Shown one piece after another: positions 58,024-64,000 of a stretch of DNA of 64,000 bases. Where the stretch lies: NCBI RefSeq assembly GCF_009663395.1, contig NZ_QKNW01000003.1:1-64000 (forward strand), written 5' to 3'. Below the pieces are notes generated by a model. It was not told where the DNA came from and did no database searches. It saw nothing but the letters and a program-made list of their open reading frames with translations. The position numbers were made by a program, and so were the translations under genes. Positions within the stretch are counted from its first letter, which is position 1; each line of letters starts with the position of its first letter. The stretch is from Halosegnis longus. GTDB taxonomy: Archaea; Halobacteriota; Halobacteria; Halobacteriales; Haloarculaceae.

Positions 58024-58576
58024 CAGATGTAGTAGTTAGGTCACGCTGCAGTCGCGGATGAACATGGATCTCGACCGTATCTGCCTCGCCCGTTTCGGCA
58101 CGCGAGAGTGGAGGCTCGTCCCCATCGAAGGGGTCAGTGCCGAGGAAGGAATCATGGAGTTCCGTAACGAGGCTATCGTCGAGGTCTGTCGTATCGATGA
58201 CGAGGAAATCAACGACATCATCGTCATCGTGTGGGACTGCAGTGAGGCATCTGAGCTCGGGCTGTGGGGGAAGCGACGTGAGAACGTCACGGATGCAGTG
58301 CTCGGGCTCGCCGGATGCCTGAATATGGTCGGAGTCGATGAGCGTTGTCAACCCATTGGCCGACACGGATTGTTGCACATGAATCTGTACAGGGCGCTCT
58401 CCGCTTCGAGCGCCAGTCGCGACAACGGAGATGTCAGAATCGGTATGACGCCAGCCGAAACGATTTCGTTCGCTGATACGTTCCCATGTAGAATCGTCGA
58501 CAAGCGCCTGATGTGAGACCACATCCTCGCCTGCGATGTTTGGGAACGCGTTTTCGTACTCGGTGTCTGGCGTCAT
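57989..58576 (-). CDS. Unrecognised acidic protein
   Basis: 195 residues: WERISERNRFGWRHTDSDI, VQIHVQQSVSANGLTTLI, DVVDFLVIDTTDLDDSLVT, ADTVEIHVHPRLQRDLT. No motif recognised. A strong TATA (CAGTATATAAAAGG on the minus strand, about 58623-58636) lies upstream, so this gene may head the leftward replication operon to 55317. Confidence 0.6.
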   Translation of the reverse strand: MTPDTEYENAFPNIAGEDVVSHQALVDDSTWERISERNRFGWRHTDSDISVVATGARSGERPVQIHVQQSVSANGLTTLIDSDHIQASGEPEHCIRDVLTSLPPQPELRCLTAVPHDDDDVVDFLVIDTTDLDDSLVTELHDSFLGTDPFDGDEPPLSRAETGEADTVEIHVHPRLQRDLTTTSDVNTRQASNDV

Positions 58577-58623
58577 CTGACTATCTGTTCAGAACGGATG
58601 CCCACACATAAACCTTCGCCACC

Positions 58624-58634
58624 TTTTATATACT
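58624..58634 (-). promoter_or_regulatory. Strong leftward TATA box of the replication operon
   Basis: The minus strand reads TATATAAAAGG, the best consensus TATA in the window, placing transcription start near 58598, 22 bases before ATG 58576. Confidence 0.65.
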
Positions 58635-58760
58635 GATGGCGTCCAATTCATGCATACACGGTATTCCGGGCGTCACATCGTAGCATAGCGAACGTGATAC
58701 TTGTGCGCCGTAGTGGCCGATACGACACGTATATCGTGCCAACACGGAATATCTCGCTAC

Positions 58761-58779
58761 CCACTCACCGTCCGGGGGG
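58761..58779 (-). repeat. Origin box on the 3' side of the Orc1/Cdc6 gene
   Basis: CCACTCACCGTCCGGGGGG is the reverse complement of the GGTGAGTGG/CCCCCC boxes on the other side of the gene, with the same four-base spacer. It lies two bases beyond the Orc1/Cdc6 stop. Confidence 0.7.
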
Positions 58780-58781
58780 TG

Positions 58782-60062
58782 TTACTGTCCGTACAGCGTT
58801 GCGAGCTCCGGCGTCGAGTTGATCAGTCCCTCGCGCGTGTGCCCGACATCACCCTGGAGTGAGAACGTCCGGAACATCCCGTTGTCACCACCAGCCTGCT
58901 TGCGCGACTCGAGCAGCCCTGTCGTGACGTGCTTGTTCAGTGCATCGAGTGCCCGGTTGTAGCTCTTCGGCTCCGTCTCCGTGTCTCTCGAGAGTGTCTG
59001 GTAGACGTCATGGATCTCGCTCGTCCGGAACCACTCCTTGTCCGGGTTGTTCCGTGAGAGCCGGCAGATCGCAAACAGTAGCAGCTTCCCAGCAAGCGGT
59101 GTTCCCTTCACGAGATTCATCGCGATCTCGACCTCGACGAGCTCGTCTGCATCACGAACGTGCTGGGGTGTGACCTGCTCGTCACCCTGCTCTTCGGCGA
59201 GGTCGCCGGCCTTCCGGAGGAGCTGGACTGCCCGTCGTGCGTCACCGTGCTCTTCTGCTGCGAGCTCTGCCGTCGTCTCGATTGTCTCGTCCGCGAGCGC
59301 GCCCGCGCGGAATGCGTCACGACGATTGCCCAGGATTGCGACCAGCTGGTCGGTCGTATACGGAGTAAACGTGCGGTGTTCCGGCTGGAGGGTCGACTGG
59401 ACGCGAGACTCGATGTCCCCACGGAAGTCCAGGTCGTTGGAGATCCCGATCGTCGTCACCGGCACCTCGACGCCGTCTTTCGACTTCGTCCGCGAGAGCG
59501 TGTAGAGGATCTCGTTGATCTCCGGGAACTTATCGATCTCGTCGATGACAACGACGAGTCCACCGGAGAAGTGCTCCTCGACGGTGGGCCAGAGCTTCTT
59601 CTTCCGGTAGTGCTCGGCCGAGAGCCCGGAGAATGGGACGTTGATGTCCGTGTCTGCCTTCGTGTTCACCTGCGTCGCAATCTCACGCCACGCCGACGTA
59701 CACGAGCTCTGCGGGTCGGGATTGAGATAGACGCTCGCGATCGGGTCGTCCGTGTCGGCGGTGACGCTTTCGAGTCGCTCACAGACGTGGCGTGCCGTCA
59801 GTGTCTTCCCGGTCCCGGTCTCGCCCCACTCGAGCACGTTGTCGACACCAGCAGCGCCCGAGCGACGCATCTCACGAAGATTCTTCGCGAGGAACGTGAT
59901 GTGGTCGTCTCGGCCAACGATCCGGTCGGAGCCGGGGATGTTGTCGACTTCGAGTAGTTCCTTGTCGGCAAAGACGCCGGCAGACTCGGCCTCGTCCGAG
60001 CTCTCGTCGTCGTCCAGTGCCAGCAGTTCGTCGACGGTCGATTGGCGCGTGTCCTCGCTCAT
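58782..60062 (-). CDS. orc1/cdc6: Origin initiator Orc1/Cdc6
   Basis: 426 residues from ATG 60062 (an upstream in-frame start would extend it by seven residues). GRDDHITFLAKNLREM, Walker A LEWGETGTGKTLTAR, Walker B VVVIDEIDKFPEINEILYT, sensor 1 TIGISNDLDFRGDIESRVQ, then a C-terminal winged helix (YQTLSRDTETEPKSYNRAL). It binds origin boxes as an AAA+ initiator and loads the helicase. Boxes flank it on both sides, so virus and initiator form a self-contained replicon like haloarchaeal plasmids. Confidence 0.92.
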   Translation of the reverse strand: MSEDTRQSTVDELLALDDDESSDEAESAGVFADKELLEVDNIPGSDRIVGRDDHITFLAKNLREMRRSGAAGVDNVLEWGETGTGKTLTARHVCERLESVTADTDDPIASVYLNPDPQSSCTSAWREIATQVNTKADTDINVPFSGLSAEHYRKKKLWPTVEEHFSGGLVVVIDEIDKFPEINEILYTLSRTKSKDGVEVPVTTIGISNDLDFRGDIESRVQSTLQPEHRTFTPYTTDQLVAILGNRRDAFRAGALADETIETTAELAAEEHGDARRAVQLLRKAGDLAEEQGDEQVTPQHVRDADELVEVEIAMNLVKGTPLAGKLLLFAICRLSRNNPDKEWFRTSEIHDVYQTLSRDTETEPKSYNRALDALNKHVTTGLLESRKQAGGDNGMFRTFSLQGDVGHTREGLINSTPELATLYGQ

Positions 60063-60074
60063 ACTACAGCTGTG

Positions 60075-60682
60075 TACACCCACTCACTAATAGGTGTCGC
60101 GTCCTCACGGTGAGTGGACCCAAACACACACCCCCCGTGCGGTGAGTGGGACGCCCCCCGTGTGGTGAGTGGATACAGACGAGACACACCGGAATCGTTC
60201 ACGAACGGATTCAGTCGATGCGTCAGACACCCCCCACGCGGTGAGTGGTACTGGTCGATGTGAACGAGTGACATGACCCTCCCCCACCCCTGGTGGTGAG
60301 TGGTAGGGCATGGTGTGGGCCTCCGTTGGCGTCGGTGGTGGCGACCGGGCCGAGTTCGAGCCGACCCGAACCCCGCACTCGCTGTGTCTCGCACGGGTAC
60401 GGTGCCGAACCACCGTACCCGCGCTGTACGCCTACTTGGTTGGCTGTTCACAACGAGGTATAATAAAGATACTGATAGCGGTGCGGTGGGGAAGCGGTGG
60501 TTGTCGCTGGGACGGGGCTGCATGGGGACGGCACCAGCTGTACCGCCTGGAATCGACCGCATCAACCCGTCTACCGCCCCACCGTCTGTATCGTCTGGCC
60601 GACCGTCGCCGGGTGTGGCTGATTTCGACTGCGAACACTGCTGCACAGGGTGCCCTACCACTCACCACCTGGGGTGGGGGTG
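60075..60682. other. Replication origin: box array, dyads and AT-rich element
   Basis: Boxes of the form CCCCCC-N4-GGTGAGTGG occur at 60131-60149, 60154-60172 and 60230-60248. Partial or variant boxes lie at 60109-60117 and 60281-60303, and inverted copies at 60080-60087 and 60658-60682. A near-perfect dyad (GAATCGTTC/GAACGGATTC, 60192-60212) and a perfect one (CGGGTACGGT/ACCGTACCCG, 60394-60421) lie inside. GGTATAATAAAGATACTG (60457-60474) is the AT-rich unwinding element. The G-run plus conserved core resembles haloarchaeal ORBs but with a virus-specific core. No gene is supported between 60063 and 60772. Confidence 0.78.
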
Positions 60683-60772
60683 TATGTTGTTCTGTTGACA
60701 CCACGACGTTCGTACGAGATACGAACATGCAGACGCGACAGATTGACGGGATAGTCTCACGACCGTTCGCGT

Positions 60773-60994
60773 ATGGTAACAGATACAGCTGTCAGGCGAG
60801 TGCAGCTCTGTTGTATCGCCATCACAGGCATCGTCTTGCTGTCCGTCTCCATCCTCGGACTCTACGACTACACGTTCAGTCCGATCGAGGTGACGGCACT
60901 ACTCACGACGACGACCGTCTCGATGGCGACCTGCTGGCTCGGTAGCATCATCATCTTCTCCGACCGCTACCCGTCAATGGATGCGACGCACTAA
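60773..60994 (+). CDS. Small two-TM membrane protein
   Basis: 73 residues, two membrane helices (LCCIAITGIVLLSVSILGL; ALLTTTTVSMATCWLGSII) with a short Tyr/Phe/Pro loop. Basic N-terminus inside. No family recognised. It starts the rightward block that ends with ParA, and may act with the lipoprotein that follows. Confidence 0.6.
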   Translation: MVTDTAVRRVQLCCIAITGIVLLSVSILGLYDYTFSPIEVTALLTTTTVSMATCWLGSIIIFSDRYPSMDATH

Positions 60995-61024
60995 CTTTTT
61001 GTTGCGTTCGCTTCGCATACGCGT

Positions 61025-61447
61025 GTGTACAGACGAGAGCTGCTCTCGACGGTCGCAGCTGGCGCGGTCGCAACGACAACAGGTTGTGCAGCACTCCTCA
61101 ATCGAGAGCCGGCCTTCGAGGCAGTCCGATACTCCTTCGCGAGTGAGGCGCCATTCCGATACAGCGTCGAGCACGACGGCCAGGTCGTCGATCAGGACAC
61201 GTACCCACGCACGGACGGCCATTATCCCAACTGGACAATCTCGTACGACGAGGTCCCGAACACACTCACGCTGTTCGGCAGGCACGTCGCCGGGAGCGAT
61301 CTCGATTCGATCATGTTCGAGGTCCAGGGCGCCGTCACGGTTCGTGATGGGCCGGAGAACTGGCAGCGGATCATGAAGCAGTGGGGCAACGGCGACCATA
61401 CTGTCCAGGCGACGCTTGACCTGACGAGCTCCGAGCTCGATAGATAG
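61025..61447 (+). CDS. Twin-arginine lipoprotein
   Basis: 140 residues from GTG 61025. RRELLSTVAAGAVATTTGC gives a twin-arginine pair, a hydrophobic stretch and a lipobox ending at Cys21, the standard haloarchaeal Tat lipoprotein signal. The mature part is a small beta domain (APFRYSVEHDGQVV, NTLTLFGRHVAG). The virus thus makes a protein that is exported folded and anchored outside the membrane. Superinfection exclusion or surface modification are possible roles. No homologue named. Confidence 0.8.
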   Translation: MYRRELLSTVAAGAVATTTGCAALLNREPAFEAVRYSFASEAPFRYSVEHDGQVVDQDTYPRTDGHYPNWTISYDEVPNTLTLFGRHVAGSDLDSIMFEVQGAVTVRDGPENWQRIMKQWGNGDHTVQATLDLTSSELDR

Positions 61448-61515
61448 CGTCTGACGAACACTTATCCCCGTTGCGTCTGTGGTGCAAGATGGACCATGCA
61501 TCCCAGTGATTCCAC

Positions 61516-62358
61516 ATGACCGCTCGCGTCGCGATGTACTCCGCGAAGGGTGGGACCGGGAAGACGACAACGGCGATCAATCTCATGGGTGCCTGTGCTG
61601 CACAGGGACTCGATGTCCTCCTGGTCGACATCGACCCGCAGGGCAACGCAACTGAAGCGCTTGGCTTCTACGACGAGTGGGACGCCACGGCGCCAACGAT
61701 GTTCGATGTCCTCCTCGATGGTGCTGACCCGGAGCCACTGCTCCTCGAGCACGAGGAGTGTACCGTTTTGCCCTCGAACATGGACCTCCTCACGATCGAA
61801 CGTGAGCTCGCGTACGACCACAAGGCCGACAAGCCGGTCCTCTCGTATCTGGACCAGGCCCTCGCGCAGGTAGACGACGAGTTCGACCTGACGATCATCG
61901 ACTGCCCACCGAGCTTTGGCTTCCTGACCGACTCGGCACTGTATGCAGCCGGGTCGGTTGTCATTCCAGCGCTGGCTGAATCGACGAGTCAGCGTGCCGT
62001 GGAGCTACTCTTGAAACAGATCGTCCGGCTCGAGGGTGAGGTGAACGCCAAGGACTCCCCGGATGCGTACGACCCGCTGCGCGTCGCCGAGGTCGCTGCT
62101 GTGGCCAACCGTGTCGAGACGACGGGCGATGCCGAGCGAATGGTCGAGTGGATGCAGACGACGTTCAGCGGAACGCCAGTGTTCGAAGTTCGAAAGCGAG
62201 TCGCCCTCCGTCGCGCGATCGAGAACCATCGGTCGATCCACGCGCACAACGAGTCGTGTGACATGGAGTCAGTGTACGACGACCTGGCCGAGACTGTTCT
62301 CGACCACGTCGGTATCGACCACCAGACAACCGAGACACCACAAATCTCCAATGAGTGA
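61516..62358 (+). CDS. parA: ParA-type partition ATPase
   Basis: 280 residues. Deviant Walker A YSAKGGTGKTTTAINLMGA at the N-terminus, LLVDIDPQGNAT (Walker A'/switch I), and DLTIIDCPPSFGFLTDSAL (switch II). It is a full-length Soj/ParA-like ATPase that positions DNA on the nucleoid. The next gene overlaps it by eight bases and is a probable partner. A TATA-like ACACTTATCC lies ~50 bases upstream. With Orc1/Cdc6 and the origin it makes a plasmid-like maintenance module. Confidence 0.9.
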   Translation: MTARVAMYSAKGGTGKTTTAINLMGACAAQGLDVLLVDIDPQGNATEALGFYDEWDATAPTMFDVLLDGADPEPLLLEHEECTVLPSNMDLLTIERELAYDHKADKPVLSYLDQALAQVDDEFDLTIIDCPPSFGFLTDSALYAAGSVVIPALAESTSQRAVELLLKQIVRLEGEVNAKDSPDAYDPLRVAEVAAVANRVETTGDAERMVEWMQTTFSGTPVFEVRKRVALRRAIENHRSIHAHNESCDMESVYDDLAETVLDHVGIDHQTTETPQISNE

Positions 62359-62716
62359 TGATGAATCAGCCGACGACGAGCGCGCACAGGATCTCCAACA
62401 ACTCCGAACCCGTGACCGAGGAACGGACCAGTCAACGACCGAGTCGACCGAGTCGAGCGACGACGAGCTCGAACCGGTCACACAACGCAACCACAGTACG
62501 TTCTATCTCTCAGATGAGATCCTGAACGCACTGGACGGGTCGCGCAAGGAACTCGAATATCTCGCCTCGAACGAGTTCCCCGATCTCGATCTCGAGAAGA
62601 ATCGCCATCTGCGCCCACTGGTGATCCTACTTGGGATCGAGCAGCTGGAGGAGATGGACATCGAGGATGTCATCGACCGGCTCGAATCTGACGACCGACT
62701 CGACCCGGTACAGTAG
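62351..62716 (+). CDS. ParA partner protein
   Basis: 121 residues from ATG 62351, inside the end of parA. N-terminal half is disordered and acidic (TESTESSDDELEP). The second half (RNHSTFYLSDEILNALDGSR, then PLVILLGIEQLEEMDIED) resembles a ribbon-helix-helix or other small DNA-binding dimer. Such partners bind a centromere site and stimulate ParA. Identified by position and size, not by motif. Confidence 0.7.
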   Translation: MSDDESADDERAQDLQQLRTRDRGTDQSTTESTESSDDELEPVTQRNHSTFYLSDEILNALDGSRKELEYLASNEFPDLDLEKNRHLRPLVILLGIEQLEEMDIEDVIDRLESDDRLDPVQ

Positions 62717-62884
62717 CCGACGCGGTACTCTTTTACTATCGGGCAGGCTAGTGGTAATTGCCTCCACAGGAGGCTGGAATCACTGATTGCGGACGGGGTG
62801 GTGCCCGTCTGCTATTCCGTTTCTGGCGATGCTACGTTGTGAGCAACGGCGCTCGTCTGTGTGTAACCCGGTTCAGCAATAATT
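62717..62884. other. Gap with a perfect hairpin, possible centromere/terminator
   Basis: GCCTCC (62760-62765) pairs with GGAGGC (62769-62774) around ACA. TTTTACTATCGGG just after the partner gene is TATA-like. No repeats typical of a parS array are visible, so the partition site is not identified. Confidence 0.4.
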
Positions 62885-63535
62885 ATGTGCCACCGTATGT
62901 ATACGACGCACGTGGATACTAGCAAACGTTCGTATGTCTTGGACTCACCATCCGAAGCTGAAATCAAGCGCGTGCTTGATGAAATCGAGCTCACAGACGC
63001 TGTGTCGTCCTTTTCTGTCGAAGTCGAGTATGATGGCTCGATGTTTCCTGAAATAGCCGAATCGGACACTGACCAACCCGCTGATTCTGATCCCAGTCGC
63101 ACTACTGAAACGTCGACAGACCAATCTGAAGAGACAGAACCATCTGTCGAGGAGATCGAGACCGACGATGTCGATTCGATCTCACTCAGTCCTGGAACGC
63201 AAAAGTGGCAGCTCGCAACGGTGTTGTTCCACGCTGAAAGCAATCCGAAACCGCGTGATATCACCTCGGCACTGAACGGGAGCTCATGGGAGATCCCACA
63301 GGGCAGTGCGTATCATGCACTGAGTCAACTCGTCGAGCTCGAAGTGATCGAGCGGGGCGACAGTTCAACGTATGAAATCAGTTCGCGTGGCGAGCGCCTC
63401 CTTCGCGATCGGTGCCGTGGCGACAGTAACGCTGGACTGGGTGTTCCTGATGATGTCTGGACAGGCATGGAACAGATGGATATCGTCAACAGTGGGCCGA
63501 GTGCCCAGCAAACGCAAGTCGCGTCGGCTGACTAA
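62885..63535 (+). CDS. Winged-helix regulator with acidic linker
   Basis: 216 residues. Residues ~25-55 are helical (SEAEIKRVLDEIELTDAVSS), then a Ser/Thr/Asp/Glu linker (STDQSEETEPSVEE). The C-terminal part reads AESNPKPRDITSALNGSSWE and AYHALSQLVELEVIERGDS, a winged-helix pattern (helix, recognition helix, wing). Likely a repressor or activator of the maintenance module. Start could also be the second Met 12 bases downstream. Confidence 0.65.
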   Translation: MCHRMYTTHVDTSKRSYVLDSPSEAEIKRVLDEIELTDAVSSFSVEVEYDGSMFPEIAESDTDQPADSDPSRTTETSTDQSEETEPSVEEIETDDVDSISLSPGTQKWQLATVLFHAESNPKPRDITSALNGSSWEIPQGSAYHALSQLVELEVIERGDSSTYEISSRGERLLRDRCRGDSNAGLGVPDDVWTGMEQMDIVNSGPSAQQTQVASAD

Positions 63536-64000
63536 CTGTCGGGTACCGTTACGATCGCCACGTCGCCATTCTCGTAGACGTTCTCGTAGCACTCCACAGC
63601 AGCCTGCACGACGTCACCAGCTTTCTGGTAGGTGATGGAGTCGGTCGTCAGGATGTGTGGCGTCACGATCCCGTCAGCTGACGGTGTGCCTCCAAGCGCC
63701 CCTGTGTTGTGATGTACCATGATATGCTCGGGGACGTACAGTTCTTCCTCGATTGCTGCTTCGAATTCCTCGGGCGCTGGGGGTAGATGGATCGAGATCT
63801 CGCTGACATAACGGCTCTCTTCGTGCTTCGAGAGAGCCGATTCGTTGCCAGAGATGCTTGAGTTTGTGATCGCGTTGATGTGATCATCGTTACCGTAGTC
63901 TGGCCAGACATCGATATCTCCGATACGGAAGTCCGTCGTCTTGCGTCGTTTGCTGACGCTCTCGATGGGCCCGAACCCCCGGATGCGAGCAATGAGGAGC
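63532..64000 (-). CDS. Partial protein running off the window
   Basis: At least 155 residues, open to the window edge, so the start is missing. Visible parts: FGPIESVSKRRKTTDFRIGD, IDVWPDYGNDDHINAITN, YVSEISIHLPPAPEEFEAA, VHHNTGALGGTPSADGIV, ITYQKAGDVVQAAVECYE. Mixed alpha/beta; no family recognised. Its stop overlaps that of the winged-helix gene. Confidence 0.6.
   Translation of the reverse strand, partial: LLIARIRGFGPIESVSKRRKTTDFRIGDIDVWPDYGNDDHINAITNSSISGNESALSKHEESRYVSEISIHLPPAPEEFEAAIEEELYVPEHIMVHHNTGALGGTPSADGIVTPHILTTDSITYQKAGDVVQAAVECYENVYENGDVAIVTVPDS

Noticed and set aside
60300-60945. Open frames of 132 and 211 codons across the origin
   Set aside because: They cover the origin boxes and dyads, are Arg/Cys-rich and not acidic, and lack a start signal.
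60773-63535. Integrative prophage module
   Set aside because: No integrase, att-like repeats or excisionase in the window; the module looks episomal.

Overview
The window is most of the genome of a tailed virus of halophilic archaea with a contractile tail (myovirus type). Evidence for a haloarchaeal host: almost every protein is strongly acidic, promoters look like archaeal TATA boxes, Shine-Dalgarno-like GGAGG is used only at some genes, and the virus carries archaeal Orc1/Cdc6, B-family DNA polymerase, an Hjc-like resolvase, RtcB, many one- or two-CxxC zinc proteins and a twin-arginine lipoprotein. The gene set (sheath, tube, gpD/gpV-like hub, baseplate J, intein-containing PolB, class II ribonucleotide reductase, ThyX, RtcB, Orc1/Cdc6, ParA) most resembles HF1/HF2-type haloarchaeal myoviruses (Hafunaviridae). 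That placement is inferred from content, not from a search. The first 35 bases are a run of G that looks like a contig-end artefact. No terminase large subunit is visible, so the genome continues past one or both ends.

Layout. 1-405: no gene, then a promoter. 406-25118 (+): virion genes in canonical order: portal fused to a MuF-like domain, two small proteins, protease-scaffold, decoration-like protein, major capsid protein, three connector/neck proteins, sheath, tube, G and G-T tail chaperones (-1 frameshift), tape measure, gpU-like protein, hub, spike, gp25-like wedge, baseplate J, gpI-like wedge, tip proteins, tail fibre and two paralogous fibre-associated proteins. 25119-29608: a mixed-orientation patch with a helix-hairpin-helix protein, a PD-(D/E)XK nuclease, a TFB-like zinc ribbon and an Hjc-type resolvase. 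28393-40870 (-): a dense leftward block of mostly tiny, overlapping zinc-binding or unrecognised genes, plus RtcB and two membrane proteins. It is served by a repeated promoter box. 41008-47088 (-): PolB with intein, two small genes and a tRNA-like remnant. 47336-50899 (+): class II ribonucleotide reductase, zinc ribbons and two small membrane proteins. 50904-58576: ThyX, a nucleotide kinase, an HNR-repeat protein, a P-loop ATPase and a possible nuclease, mostly leftward. 58761-60682: Orc1/Cdc6 with an array of origin boxes. 60773-63535 (+): membrane protein, Tat lipoprotein, ParA and partner, winged-helix regulator. 63532-64000 (-): a partial gene.

How the parts work together. The right half makes nucleotides (NrdJ, ThyX, kinase), starts replication (Orc1/Cdc6 on virus-specific boxes), copies DNA (PolB, ATPase), resolves branches (Hjc, nuclease) and repairs RNA (RtcB). 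ParA with its partner beside a discrete origin looks like a plasmid maintenance cassette. The left half builds capsid and tail.

The least-explained signals are regulatory. A heptamer, TGTCGCA, abuts at least 13 ATG codons (18 starts or mini-ORFs if variants are counted) and also sits in most other long gene junctions. A TTTTCC tract precedes the four highest-copy structural genes. Two promoter-leaders are near copies of each other. Two gene junctions hold mutually exclusive hairpins.
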